A stretch of DNA of 51,486 bases from Candidatus Gastranaerophilales bacterium (lineage in GTDB: Bacteria; Cyanobacteriota; Vampirovibrionia; Gastranaerophilales; Gastranaerophilaceae), in assembly GCA_017475485.1 (NCBI GenBank), contig JAFVFO010000066.1, positions 1 through 51,486 of the forward strand, read 5' to 3'. The position numbers and the translations under genes are program-made. The notes beneath the pieces were generated by a model. The model worked only from the letters and a program-made list of their open reading frames with translations. It had not been told where the DNA came from and ran no database searches. Of the stretch, positions 7,892-18,600 are shown one piece after another (position 1 is the first letter of the stretch; each line of letters begins with the position of its first letter).

Positions 7892-10366
7892 ATGCTGACA
7901 AATGCACACTTGGAAGGACTGAATGAAAGGCAAAAAGAAGCTGTAACAGAGCCGAAAGGGACAATTTTGGTTCTCGCAGGTGCAGGAAGCGGCAAAACAA
8001 AGGTTCTAACTTCCCGAATAGTTGAACTTATTCAAAAAGGAGCTTGCGCTAATGATATTTTAGCCGTTACTTTTACAAACAAAGCGGCAAGAGAAATGCA
8101 GGAAAGATTATCGGCATATCTTGGCGAAAACATTGTAAAAAGAATGTGGGTCGGAACTTTTCACAGTATTTGCGGGCGCATTTTAAGGCGAGATTTAGAA
8201 AACTACAAAACGCGTGACGGCAGGCATTGGGATAATAATTATGTAATTTATGATGATACCGATACTAAAACTTTAATTAAAAATATTTTAAAAGATTTCA
8301 ATTTAGATGAAAAAGTGTATGATTATAAATCTATAAAAACGGCTATTTCAAATGCTAAAAATAAAATGCAAGACGCTTATACCTATGCTACTTATGCACG
8401 CGAATACTACATTCAAAAAGTATCTGAAATATATTATGAATATGAAAAAAGGTTAGCTTCAAATAACGCACTTGATTTTGATGATATGTTAATGCTTGCG
8501 GTTAATTTGTTAAAAGAAAATGAAGAAATTAGAGAAAAATATTCTCAAAGGTTTCAGCATATACTTTGCGATGAATTTCAAGATACAAATAAAGCTCAAT
8601 ATGATTTAATAAATATGCTTTTTCCCGCAGACAGTGAAAAACACCAAACAGGTTCTTTAATGGCGGTTGGTGATGTTGATCAATCATTATATTCTTGGCG
8701 CGGGGCTGATTTTAAAATTATACTTAACTTTCAGGATGATTATCAAAATACAAAATTAATTAAATTAGAACAAAATTATCGTTCCACATCAACAATTTTA
8801 GATGCCGCAAACGAAGTGATTAAAAATAATGAACAGCGTTTGGAAAAAAATCTTTTTTCTTCAAAAGGTAAAGGTGAAAAAATAACCCTTTATGAAGCTA
8901 TAGATAATTTTGCAGAAAGCAGATATGTAGCAAAAAAAATTCAAGACAGTAAAATTTCAAAAAATAATATAGCAGTTCTTTACAGAACAAACTCTCAATC
9001 GCGCTCAATTGAAGAAGCAATGATGTCATCAGGTATTCCATATAAAGTTGTGGGCGGGTTAAAGTTTTATGACAGAAAAGAAATTAAAGATATTATTGCA
9101 TATTTAAAATTAATTTATAATCATAATGATTCCGTAAGTTTAAAAAGAATTATAAATGAACCAAAGCGCTCTATTGGCGATACTACGGTAAACAAACTTG
9201 AACAATATGCCCTTGAAAACGATATAAGTATCTATGAAACCTTAAAAAATTTAGATAAAATTGAAGAAATTAATGCGCGCACAAAAGGCTTGTTAACCAA
9301 TTTCTATACCTTAATAGAAGAAATAACTTCATCTCAATATGAATATAAATTGGATGAATATATTTCATTTATTTTAGAACGCACAGGCTATGCGCCGAGT
9401 TTAAGGCAGGAAGAAAGTATCGAAAATCAATCAAGATTAGAAAACCTGGAAGAATTCATTAATGTTGCCCATGAATTTCAAGAAGATGATTTTGTTTTAG
9501 ACAGTGAAGATGACCTTGGTGTTTTGGGTAATTTTTTGGTTCAGGTGGCGCTTGTTTCGGATATTGATGAATTAAAAGAAGAAGATGAATCCGTTACATT
9601 AATGACCCTGCATGCGGCAAAAGGGCTTGAATTCCCCGTAGTTTTTCTTATAGGGCTTGAAGAAGGCGTTTTTCCGCACAATAGAAGCCTTGGTAATTAT
9701 GGACATGAAAACAGTGCCGAACTTGAAGAAGAAAGAAGACTTATGTATGTCGGAATAACCCGCGCAAAGGAAAAATTATATTTAACCTGCGCGCAGGAAA
9801 GAAAAGTTTACGGCCACAGCCAAACAAACCCTAAAAGTAGGTTTATTGGGGAAATTCCCGATGATTTAATTGAATATGATAATGTTTCGGAATATAAAAG
9901 TACAAAATCAAGTTTTTCTTCAACTGTTGACAGAATTAAACAAAGAAAAACCGAGCAAAATTACCCTAAAAACGAAGACAGACCCGCTGTTTCATCTTCT
10001 AACAGTCTTTTAAGTTCTATTGCGCGCATTAAACAAAGTGCGCAAAAAGCCAAAGATGAAAATATTGAAACCCCAAAAATTGATTATAAAAGAATTAATG
10101 CAAAAATTGTGAAGAAAAACACCCCTGAAAAACCAAAAGGCAATGTTATGGATATGATTGCACTTGTAAAGCAAAAGGCTTCAACCCCGCCTTCCGTAAC
10201 AAATACGCGCCTTCAAGGTTTATTTCCTGTAGGTACAAGAGTATTTCACGGACAATTCGGTGTAGGTAAAATTATAGCCGTTGAAAAAGAAAGCTATACC
10301 GTAGATTTTATGAAAGCAGGGACTAAAACCCTTGATGTTACAACATCTGGACTAAAGAGTTTTTAA
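7892..10366 (+). CDS. pcrA: ATP-dependent DNA helicase, PcrA/UvrD family
   Basis: SF1A 3'-5' helicase used in repair and in clearing replication and transcription conflicts. Motifs in order: Q-motif LNERQKEAV, Walker A LAGAGSGKT, Ia TFTNKAA, Ib GTFHSICGRIL, II CDEFQDTN, III GDVDQSLYSWRGA, IV EQNYRST, V TLHAAKGLEFPVVFLIGLEEG, VI EERRLMYVGITRAKEKLYL. The C-terminal 60 residues (VGTRVFHGQFGVGKIIAVE) form the Tudor-like fold by which PcrA/UvrD bind RNA polymerase. The ATG at 7892 is preferred, with GGAGAGG 13 bases upstream. A TTG at 7859 would add 11 residues and place the ribosome site inside the gene. Confidence 0.96.
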   Translation: MLTNAHLEGLNERQKEAVTEPKGTILVLAGAGSGKTKVLTSRIVELIQKGACANDILAVTFTNKAAREMQERLSAYLGENIVKRMWVGTFHSICGRILRRDLENYKTRDGRHWDNNYVIYDDTDTKTLIKNILKDFNLDEKVYDYKSIKTAISNAKNKMQDAYTYATYAREYYIQKVSEIYYEYEKRLASNNALDFDDMLMLAVNLLKENEEIREKYSQRFQHILCDEFQDTNKAQYDLINMLFPADSEKHQTGSLMAVGDVDQSLYSWRGADFKIILNFQDDYQNTKLIKLEQNYRSTSTILDAANEVIKNNEQRLEKNLFSSKGKGEKITLYEAIDNFAESRYVAKKIQDSKISKNNIAVLYRTNSQSRSIEEAMMSSGIPYKVVGGLKFYDRKEIKDIIAYLKLIYNHNDSVSLKRIINEPKRSIGDTTVNKLEQYALENDISIYETLKNLDKIEEINARTKGLLTNFYTLIEEITSSQYEYKLDEYISFILERTGYAPSLRQEESIENQSRLENLEEFINVAHEFQEDDFVLDSEDDLGVLGNFLVQVALVSDIDELKEEDESVTLMTLHAAKGLEFPVVFLIGLEEGVFPHNRSLGNYGHENSAELEEERRLMYVGITRAKEKLYLTCAQERKVYGHSQTNPKSRFIGEIPDDLIEYDNVSEYKSTKSSFSSTVDRIKQRKTEQNYPKNEDRPAVSSSNSLLSSIARIKQSAQKAKDENIETPKIDYKRINAKIVKKNTPEKPKGNVMDMIALVKQKASTPPSVTNTRLQGLFPVGTRVFHGQFGVGKIIAVEKESYTVDFMKAGTKTLDVTTSGLKSF

Positions 10367-10457
10367 AGCAATTAAATTAAAGTAACTAATTGAATAATAT
10401 AAGTTAAATCAGTTAACTTATATTATAAATAAATTTATCATAAATATAGGTTGGCTT

Positions 10458-10767
10458 ATGGATAATTTTGAAAAAGGATATTATGTTCAATGCTCCGGTT
10501 ATAAAGAATATTGATAATTTGAATAATAATTGCCAAGAAAAAATAAAAACTTTAACAAGATCACATATTAATGCAAGCGAACTTTTAAAGTTATTATATT
10601 CATATCCCAGAATCACAGCTAAAGATATATGTGAAAGTTTAAAAATGGATTATCAAAATGTTAATAATTTGCTAAAAGCCTTTGTGAAGCTAGGAATAAT
10701 AGAAGCAAATAATAAAAAAAGGAATAAAACATATACCTTTAAAGAATATCTTAATATATTTAATTAA
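10458..10767 (+). pseudogene. Decayed Fic-family protein: N-terminal fragment joined to C-terminal winged helix
   Basis: Frame A from ATG 10458 gives MDNFEKGYYVQCSGYKEY then a stop, which resembles the extreme N-terminus of Fic proteins. Frame B (open from TTG 10468, with an ATG at 10483) continues with about 90 residues closely resembling the C-terminal winged helix of Fic proteins. Examples are EKIKTLTRSHINASELL, ITAKDICESL, YQNVNNLLKAFVKLGI and NKKRNKTYTFKEYL. The whole AMP-transferase core (HPFxxGNGR) is missing. The simplest reading is an internal deletion plus frame change. Alternatively frame B is translated as a small stand-alone DNA-binding protein of 94-99 aa. Confidence 0.6.
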
Positions 10768-10807
10768 ACAGTTTACAGGGTTATTAAATCAATTATTGGA
10801 AAATAAT

Positions 10808-11308
10808 TTATCTGTAATTCGTATATTGCAAGGGTGCGTCAATTTTATCTTCATTTTCGCGCATTACTTTAATTACCGCCTGCAGGTCATCTCTTGATTT
10901 ACCTGAAACACGCACAGAATCGCCTTGAATAGATGCTTGAACTTTTAATTTTGTATCTTTAATTATACCTGTGATTTTTTTAGCTAATTCCGTTGATAAA
11001 CCTTTTTTGAGTTTAATTTCTTGTTTAACATTACCGCCCAAAGCGTTTTCAATTTTTTGCGGGTCAAGAATTTTAAGGCTTAAATTTCTTTTAACAAGTT
11101 TTGATTGTAAAATATCAAAAATATTTTTTAATTTCATTTCGTCATTTGTTGTAATTAAAATTGCCTTATCTTCAACAATATCAATAGAAGAATTGGAATC
11201 TTTAAGGTCGAAACGTGTTGATAATTCACGTTTTACCTGATCAATTGCATTTAATAATTCTTGTTTATCATAATCTGAAACTATATCAAAACTTGCGTCT
11301 TTGGCCAT
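10808..11308 (-). CDS. yajQ: YajQ-family nucleotide-binding protein
   Basis: Member of the YajQ family (UPF0234), whose homologues bind cyclic di-GMP and nucleic acids and act as regulatory cofactors. It starts with the typical ASFDIVSDYDKQELLNAIDQ and includes STRFDLKDS, the central GLSTELAKKI stretch and the C-terminal SIQGDSVRVSGKSRDDLQ. The length (166 aa) matches the family. The ATG has AAGGAGT well placed upstream. It stands alone just downstream of the nuclease gene; regulation is not apparent. Confidence 0.95.
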   Translation of the reverse strand: MAKDASFDIVSDYDKQELLNAIDQVKRELSTRFDLKDSNSSIDIVEDKAILITTNDEMKLKNIFDILQSKLVKRNLSLKILDPQKIENALGGNVKQEIKLKKGLSTELAKKITGIIKDTKLKVQASIQGDSVRVSGKSRDDLQAVIKVMRENEDKIDAPLQYTNYR

Positions 11309-11323
11309 AATTTTACTCCTTAT

Positions 11324-11890
11324 TCAGAAACTATTATAATATTTTCCTATTATTTCATCAATTCTTTTTTTATAATAATTACTATTTTTATATTCTACAT
11401 CTTTATATTCTGATTTTTCAATTGAAATATAGCGCATTTTTATATCCTGCGTTTTAAAAATTAAAGATAAAGTATATAAATAAACAATTGTTTGCAGGTC
11501 ATTTTCAACATCTTGCGGAATGTTAAGTGTTTTCCAATCATAAATAATAAAACCTTTATCATGATAAATAGCGTCATATCTGCCTGTTAGGTAGTAGGGT
11601 ATATTATTTAATTCGCATTTTATTAAAAAAGGATATTCTGTTTTTATAAAATTATCGCGGTTAATTGATTTTAAAAATTTGTCAAACACATTGCTATCAG
11701 ATAATTCCAGCTTCATTTTAGTTATATCATAGCCTTTTAAATATTGACAAATTAAACTGTGATATTTTGAACCTAAAACTGCTCTTTTGTCTTTTTTAAA
11801 TATTGAAAGATGATATTCATATTTATTAATAAATTCATCCAAACTTTTATCTAAAACTTTTAGAGAATTTGCACTGAATGTATCAATCAT
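11324..11890 (-). CDS. PD-(D/E)XK nuclease, AddB/RecB-like
   Basis: Protein of 188 aa. The RecB-family nuclease motifs are visible: an N-terminal His in YHSLICQYL, then LTGRYDAIYHDKG with the G-R-x-D motif, FIIYDWKT with the D-x-K catalytic core, and a C-terminal LQTIVYLY (the Q-x-x-x-Y motif). Such domains normally form the C-terminus of AddA, AddB or RecB; here it is a separate gene. Its ATG overlaps the TGA of the helicase gene (ATGA), so the two are translationally coupled and almost certainly act together on DNA ends. Confidence 0.85.
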   Translation of the reverse strand: MIDTFSANSLKVLDKSLDEFINKYEYHLSIFKKDKRAVLGSKYHSLICQYLKGYDITKMKLELSDSNVFDKFLKSINRDNFIKTEYPFLIKCELNNIPYYLTGRYDAIYHDKGFIIYDWKTLNIPQDVENDLQTIVYLYTLSLIFKTQDIKMRYISIEKSEYKDVEYKNSNYYKKRIDEIIGKYYNSF

Positions 11891-14800
11891 TTTAGCTCCT
11901 CGAGAAGTTCGCAGGGTTGAAATTCGCGCATTTTAGAATAAAATTTGTAATTTTTGGCACTTGTTAAATATAATTTTTTCTTTGCGCGCGTTATCCCGAC
12001 GTAGATTAGCCTGTAATTTTCTTCTATAATTTCTTGTTTTAATTCATCATCTGATTTTTTAATGTATTTTACTTTTTGATTAAATTTAGAGCTTTCTTTT
12101 AATTTGAAATCATTTGGTGTGGTTGATAAATTGTCTTTTGTTAATTCCGGAATAAATACATAATCAAATTCATCACCTTTAGATTTATGCAGAGTCATTA
12201 TTTGTACTTTAGAATTTTTTTCCGTATTATTTTCTGATGTGAAAAATTTTATATTTGAAAAGTTGGTTTTATATTGGATTTGGCGCATTCTATTTACCGT
12301 TTCTTCAAATGTTTTGACTGAATTTCTTATTTTTTGTGCAATTGTAGCGACAAGAGCAATATTAACCGCTTCTTTAGAATGAGAAAAATATACATTTGCA
12401 ATATCCGTAACTAAATCATATACGCTGTAATGATTTTTAAATAAAAAATAAGTTAAATCCCAATATAAGGGTTCATCAAAATCATCTTTTAAAAATATGG
12501 GTTTATCTAAAGAATTTGCGAAATTAAGGGTACTGTACTTATAAAACCCCAAATCATAAAGGTTAGAAGCAATGTTCGCTGTTAATTTTAAATCAAAAGG
12601 ATTAACAATAAACTCTAAAATTAATAATACAACGCGATACAAAGGGTTGTTTATAAGGCTGTCTGAATTTTTATAAGTTTTAATTAAATTTTCGCCTAAT
12701 AATTTATCCCATTTGGCAATTGCAAAATTGCTTCTTAAAAGCACTGCTATAGTTGCATTATTATCATTTTTTAAAATATCCTGAATTGTTGATATTATAT
12801 ATGTACTCTCTTGTGCTTCAAGGTTAAAGGTTTCTGTTGATACGGCATGTTTATCAATTATATTAATTCCTTCAACCGGTTTCATAACCAAATCAGAAAA
12901 TGCGTCAATTTGATTATTGTTTGCAATTTTGACAACATTATTGGCACAATCTAATACCCCTGTTGCACATCTTTGACATCTATCCATAACAATATTTTTA
13001 GAATTTTTAATAAATTCTTTAAAACCCTTAACATCTGAATTGGTAAATGTCGAAGTTATTGCCTGATTTATGTCCCCGCACCTTATAATGTTTTTATGTT
13101 TTCCGCCTAATAATTTAATTAAATTTTGCTGTACAAAACTTGAATCTTGCGCTTCATCTTCAATTATAATTCTTGCAAGATTTTGATAATATTCAAGCAC
13201 ATCTTTATTTTCGCGTAATAATTTTAAAGAATAAAATAACAAATCATCATAATCGATTAAATTTTCTTCTTTTAATTTTTCCTGATAAGCGTTATAAATA
13301 TTTAAAAATAATCTGTTATCGCACTTAAATTCAGGATAAATTGCCATTTCGTTTTTATAGGTTGAAATGGCTCTATCGTAAAGTTCAATTTTATCTGAAG
13401 TTACGGAATATTTTGAAGTAATTTCAGATAAAATATTACCTCGTTTAATTTCATCTATAATTTCAAAATCATAATCAAGTCCTAATTTGGTATAATTATT
13501 ATTTTCTTTGATTATTCTAAGTGCAAGCCCATGGATTGTTGAAATATTAGGCAATTCTCCTAAAGCGGGGAAACGTGCTTTAATTCTTTCTTTAAAATTT
13601 CTTGCCGCAGATTCCATGAAGGTTAAAATAAAAATATTTTTAGGTTCAATTTCGCCTAAAATCTGCCCTGACAATAGTTTATCGGTTAACAAAAGCATAA
13701 TTGTTGTTTTGCCCGAACCTGCAGTTGCAGATACAGACATTAAACCGCCTTTATAATTTAACACTCCTTTTTGGTCAGGGCGTGCTATAATAGGTTTTAG
13801 CGTTTTTTGTTCAACTATAATATCTGATTTAAAATATTTATCTATCCCCGAGAAATTTTCAATCCCCAAAGAATCATATATACTTGAATAAAGAACCATA
13901 TTATCGGCTAAAAGATAGAGCTTATAAAGCATTCTTGCAGTTCTATCTTTAGTTAATTCAATATTATCGCTAAGTTCAAAACTATCCTTAGACCACATTT
14001 TTTGCATAACCCAAGCATTATACAAAGGCCCTATATCCTGTTTTAGCCAGTTTTCGCTATTTACATCCAATAAAAACTGGTATTTTGTTTTATAAGAATA
14101 ATCTATTATTTTTTGAGAAGATGAAACCACAATTGAATTTTCGTCTATATCTTCATCCGATAAGGGGTTTTCGGATATAATAGTATTTTCCAATTGAACT
14201 ATCAATTCGTTATTTGAAACCTCTTTAAATACTTCTTCAAAATCTGTTATCTGTTTTAAAAGTTGATTAATTTTAATAATGTTGTGTTCTGTTTCTTTTG
14301 AAATTTTTACAAAACAATTAAAAATTTCATAAAGCTGGTCTGATAATTTTTCAAAACGTATTTTTTCATAAAGTTCTACAAGTTCTATAAAATCAGGCTT
14401 TTCTTTTATAAAATCAAACAAATTAATATTTTTAAAATCACGTTCTAATTTATATTCTTGGATTAATTGAATTGTTTTAACTTTATCGAAATTAAGCAAT
14501 TCTATAAAAATGCCCTTTAAGACATAAGGCGAAATATCTGAATTATTTTTATCATTTATAATTTTTAATAACTCTAAAATGTAGCCTATGAGCTTATTTT
14601 GGTTAAGTTTTTCATTTTTTGTAAGAAAGTTGAATTTAAAGTTAGATTTTAATAATGCACTTTTTAAAAATTCATCGCAATTTGGCGTAATAATGGATAT
14701 TTCAGAAGGCTTAATGCCTGAATTAATTAATTTTTTGATATCCGATAAAACGCAATCAGTCATTTCATTTCTTTTTATAAAGGTTTTTGCGCTTATATTT

Positions 14801-15654
14801 TTAAGTTCAATAGGAGTATCAGAATGTATATTATCTAAAATTTTATGTGCATTTATGGTTTTTTGGTTATTTTCCTTTACAATATGCGCTTTTTCATTTA
14901 ATAATTTTTCAAAATCAATATTTATTGCACCGAGGTAACCTAAACGTGACGAACCAAAAGAATCATAGCCTATAAAAAATTCTTTTACGCTTGGTTTAAT
15001 GTAGTCTAAATATGCTAAAAGTGCAGGTACTATTTCATCACCGTCATCTAAAAAAACATATTGAAAATTATTTTTTAATTTTTTATATAAAAATTGAAAG
15101 AGGTTTAACTGCCTTATATAGTCAAAAGCCCGATATTCAATGGTTTTTTTCTTATATTTATTAATTGCCTCTTTAGCGTTAAGTGCGAAACTTTCGCCTA
15201 AAATTTTTGAACGCATATCAACTTCGCTATCTGATAAGTTATTCAAATTAATTAAAGATATTCTTCTCAGCATTTGATGTAAAAGGCTTGTTTTTGAATT
15301 ATAACCCTTGAAATCAACCTCTTTAATACATTGTTTAAAAATAAATTGACTTACTTCAAGCCCTGATAAATTAGGAAGAATTTTACCTTTGTTATCGGGA
15401 ATTGAATTTTCAACTATTGCCCAATTGTCTAAAATATAGTTATATACAAGCCCGTAAAAGCTGTAAATTTTCAAATTGCCAATAGAACCTAACGGAGAAT
15501 TTTTTTTGATATAATCAATGAAAGCTCTTTTTTTATGCGCATTTTGAACTAAAACAAGAATATTTTCAGGATTTATTCCATTTTTTGTAAGTTTTAAATA
15601 TTCTTCTTCTAAAATTTGTGTTCTATTTGTATTTGAATTAGCATTAATTATCAT
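11887..15654 (-). CDS. Two-headed UvrD/AddA-like helicase (inactive AddB-like half plus active SF1 half)
   Basis: Protein of 1255 aa. The C-terminal half (from about residue 630) is an active SF1A helicase: Walker A VSATAGSGKTT (about 641), TFMESAARNFKERI (Ia), STIHGLALRII (Ib), IIEDEAQDSSF (II), GDINQAIT (III), IMTLHKSKGDEFDYVFIPEL (V), YRLIYVGITRAKKKLYL (VI). The N-terminal half follows the same plan but is degenerate. A residue pattern ANSNTNRT stands where GRAGSGKT would be, FLDDGDE replaces motif II, and VSSSQKIIDYSYKTKYQFLL and RMLYKLYLLADNMVLY occupy the places of motifs V and VI. This is how AddB relates to AddA. I infer a fused AddB-AddA-like engine. It starts four bases after the coiled-coil gene and overlaps the nuclease gene. 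Confidence 0.85.
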   Translation of the reverse strand: MIINANSNTNRTQILEEEYLKLTKNGINPENILVLVQNAHKKRAFIDYIKKNSPLGSIGNLKIYSFYGLVYNYILDNWAIVENSIPDNKGKILPNLSGLEVSQFIFKQCIKEVDFKGYNSKTSLLHQMLRRISLINLNNLSDSEVDMRSKILGESFALNAKEAINKYKKKTIEYRAFDYIRQLNLFQFLYKKLKNNFQYVFLDDGDEIVPALLAYLDYIKPSVKEFFIGYDSFGSSRLGYLGAINIDFEKLLNEKAHIVKENNQKTINAHKILDNIHSDTPIELKNISAKTFIKRNEMTDCVLSDIKKLINSGIKPSEISIITPNCDEFLKSALLKSNFKFNFLTKNEKLNQNKLIGYILELLKIINDKNNSDISPYVLKGIFIELLNFDKVKTIQLIQEYKLERDFKNINLFDFIKEKPDFIELVELYEKIRFEKLSDQLYEIFNCFVKISKETEHNIIKINQLLKQITDFEEVFKEVSNNELIVQLENTIISENPLSDEDIDENSIVVSSSQKIIDYSYKTKYQFLLDVNSENWLKQDIGPLYNAWVMQKMWSKDSFELSDNIELTKDRTARMLYKLYLLADNMVLYSSIYDSLGIENFSGIDKYFKSDIIVEQKTLKPIIARPDQKGVLNYKGGLMSVSATAGSGKTTIMLLLTDKLLSGQILGEIEPKNIFILTFMESAARNFKERIKARFPALGELPNISTIHGLALRIIKENNNYTKLGLDYDFEIIDEIKRGNILSEITSKYSVTSDKIELYDRAISTYKNEMAIYPEFKCDNRLFLNIYNAYQEKLKEENLIDYDDLLFYSLKLLRENKDVLEYYQNLARIIIEDEAQDSSFVQQNLIKLLGGKHKNIIRCGDINQAITSTFTNSDVKGFKEFIKNSKNIVMDRCQRCATGVLDCANNVVKIANNNQIDAFSDLVMKPVEGINIIDKHAVSTETFNLEAQESTYIISTIQDILKNDNNATIAVLLRSNFAIAKWDKLLGENLIKTYKNSDSLINNPLYRVVLLILEFIVNPFDLKLTANIASNLYDLGFYKYSTLNFANSLDKPIFLKDDFDEPLYWDLTYFLFKNHYSVYDLVTDIANVYFSHSKEAVNIALVATIAQKIRNSVKTFEETVNRMRQIQYKTNFSNIKFFTSENNTEKNSKVQIMTLHKSKGDEFDYVFIPELTKDNLSTTPNDFKLKESSKFNQKVKYIKKSDDELKQEIIEENYRLIYVGITRAKKKLYLTSAKNYKFYSKMREFQPCELLEELK

Positions 15655-15658
15655 TTTA

Positions 15659-18600
15659 TTATTGTTCTACATAAGACAATAATTTTTCTACGGCATTTTG
15701 GATAGAATTAATTTTATCTTCAATGATTTCAACCCTATTTGAAAGCATTTTTGTCTGGGTCATATTGTCATAAAAAATATCTATAAATTGGTTCGGATTA
15801 AATCCTTCTGCCTGAGCTTGCGTTAAAAGGTCCATTTTCTTTGATAATTCAAGCATTTTTTCATCCTGCATTCTTGAATTTTTAATCATAAGTTTTAGAG
15901 TATTTTCAACGCGTCCTGCAAATTCAACAGAATTTAATTTTGATTTTTCGCTTTGTACAAGTCTTGTTTTAATATCTTCAAAGCCCGTACTTTGAAGGTC
16001 GTCAATGCGCTCTTGCATAGAATCAATTTTTGAAACGGTATCTTTTATCCAGCCTTGAAGGTGTGAAATCTGGGTTTCAACATCTCTGTTTAATTTAACA
16101 TTTTCAAGCCCTACGGTTCTAAGTTCAATAACTTTTTCAAAAATATTTTTTATTTCATCACTGTTTGAGCTGCTTTTATCTACTGCAATACGAAGGTTTG
16201 CAATATCTGATTCAACATCTTCTAAAGTGTAAGAATAGTTTGATTTTTCATCTTGCGAACTTATTTTTTTAATTAATTGTTCTACTTTGTTGAATTCGCT
16301 TGCTAAATTTTCTTTAATTTCTTGTGAAATATTGCTTTTTAAAAATTCAAAATTAGAAAGATATTCAGATACCTTGTTCGACAAGTTGTTTAATTCCGGA
16401 TTTTCTTTGTTTGTATTATCTTCTTTTGGTGTTTTTTCAATTAAAGTTGAAATTTTTTGAATGTTATCTTTTAATTTTTGATCGGTTTGTTCTTGTAATC
16501 TTTTAAGTTCATCTTCAAAATTAGTGTTAAAAGTTTCAATTCCCTGCAATCTGTCTGAAATTTTTGTAATAGCACCGATAATTGTTGCTATATTTTTGCT
16601 TTCTTCAATTGCGGTTATTTTTGTATTTAAGTTTTGAGTTGTTGCTTGGATTTCTTCTAAAAGTTCTTTTGCATTATGAATTTGCTGTAAGTTGCTTCTA
16701 TCTACTTTTGCTTCAATATCAATAATGGTTTCTCTTAAAGATTTGCGTTCAACAATATTATCTAAATCGGCACCAATGTAGCTATCTAATAATTTATCTA
16801 TCTTTAATTCAAATTGGGTTATAGAATTTTTTGTTGACCTGTCGTTGTTTGCAATGCCTTCTAAAATGTCGCTTTTTATTTCATTTAAAACATCTTGAGA
16901 ATGTGCACTGTTGATATTAATTGTGTCGGATACTTTTTCAATAGTTTCCTGTGTTAAATTGTCAAGCCCCACTTCAAGCATTGCCAATTTATCCTGTAAT
17001 TTTTCAACATTATCATTTTGTTTAATTGAAAATTCAGAGAATTCTCCTTTGAAATCAGAAAATTCTTTTTGAATTCTGTCGTTAACACTTTCAACATTGT
17101 CTGTAATGCTGTCTGAAAGCCTTTGAAGGTCAACTTTGAGAGTATCTGTTGTTTCGATATTAATTGTTTTTGTATCTTCTTGTATTTTTTCAATACCCTT
17201 TTGAAGATTTTCCTTAAATTCAGCTATTGTTTGAGAAAAAGAAGTCTTTATCTCGCCTAAGTTGGCACTGTTTTCGGTTACAACATGTGTTCTGAAAATT
17301 TCAAGTTTATCAGCTATTGTAGGAATTGCTTCCGATATTTGGGTTAAAATTTGCATGCTTGAAGTTGCATTCATATCTGTTAAGCTGTTTTGCATGTTTT
17401 GAACGGAAGATTGAATTTCAAGCGTAACATCCCTTAAACCGTCTGATAATTCTCTTAAGGTTTTGCCTATATTTTTATCTTTTAATTCTTCTAAAGCACG
17501 CTCAATAGGTTCTTGCAAGACCTTGATATTGCCTTCGTTAATCGCGGTCAAATCTTTCTTAAATGCGGTTAGGCCTACTAAAAGAGTTTTTATTTCTTCT
17601 TTTGTAGAATTCAGATAATGATGAAATTCATTATCATTTTGGCGCGATTTATAAAGAATTTCGTCATTTATAAGATTGCGTACATTTTTTACTTCGTTTT
17701 CAAGCCCTTCAACATTTGTTGATAAGTTTCTTATTGTATCTTGCGCATTTGTAATATTTGAACTTAAGGAAGCAACGTTATTTTGAATGCCGGAAACATT
17801 ACCCGAAAGATTATATAATTCCGTTTTAAATTCATTATCTGAATTAGAGGTGTTAATCACCTTTTGAATTTCGTATTTTACATTTTCTATTTGTGATTTG
17901 ATATCTGAACTCAATGCTTCAATTTCGGGTCTTGAATCAATGCTTTTAATGGTTTCTTTAATTGTTTCGATAGTAGTTGTTAAATGCTTAACTTCCGATA
18001 ACGCGTCATTAAAGAGGTTGTCGCGCTGTTGAACACTTGCAACAAGACCTGATAAATCTCTGTATTTTGAATCTATAACGGTAATTGCGGAAATTATAGA
18101 GTTAACATTGCCTGAAATTGTGTTAATTTCGGAAGTTAAATTGGAGAATTCATCTTTTGTTGAGTTTTCCCTTAGTTGACTGAGAAAATCAGCAAAATTT
18201 TTATTCAGAGTCATTGTAATGTTTTCAAAACCTTGAGAAAAAGTTCTGAAATTTTCACTTAATTTTGTTAATTCTTCTGTGTTTTGAGGATTGTTTCTTT
18301 GTATTTCCACAGAATCGAAAATCTTTTGCAGGGCTAAGTCTTGACTGTTTAATTTTGAATAAATATTTGCGGTATCGTTAAGCAATCTTGTAATTTCTGC
18401 TGCGGTTTTAGGGTTCTGCGCCTGCTGAGTTTGCAAAAATGCTTTTAAGCTGTTTTCTAAATCTTTAAGAAATTGATTTGTCTGCCCATATTTAGAATCA
18501 ATTGTTTTTCTGAATTCGTTAATTAAAGTTGCCGCAATTTTTTCACTTGAAACGTTAGTTAAATTTTCATAACGCTGAGATAAACTTGTTAAAGCGTTAT

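Noticed and set aside
16954-17193. 79-codon frame on the same strand inside the coiled-coil gene
   Set aside because: Alternative frame of a long continuous coding region with no start signals.
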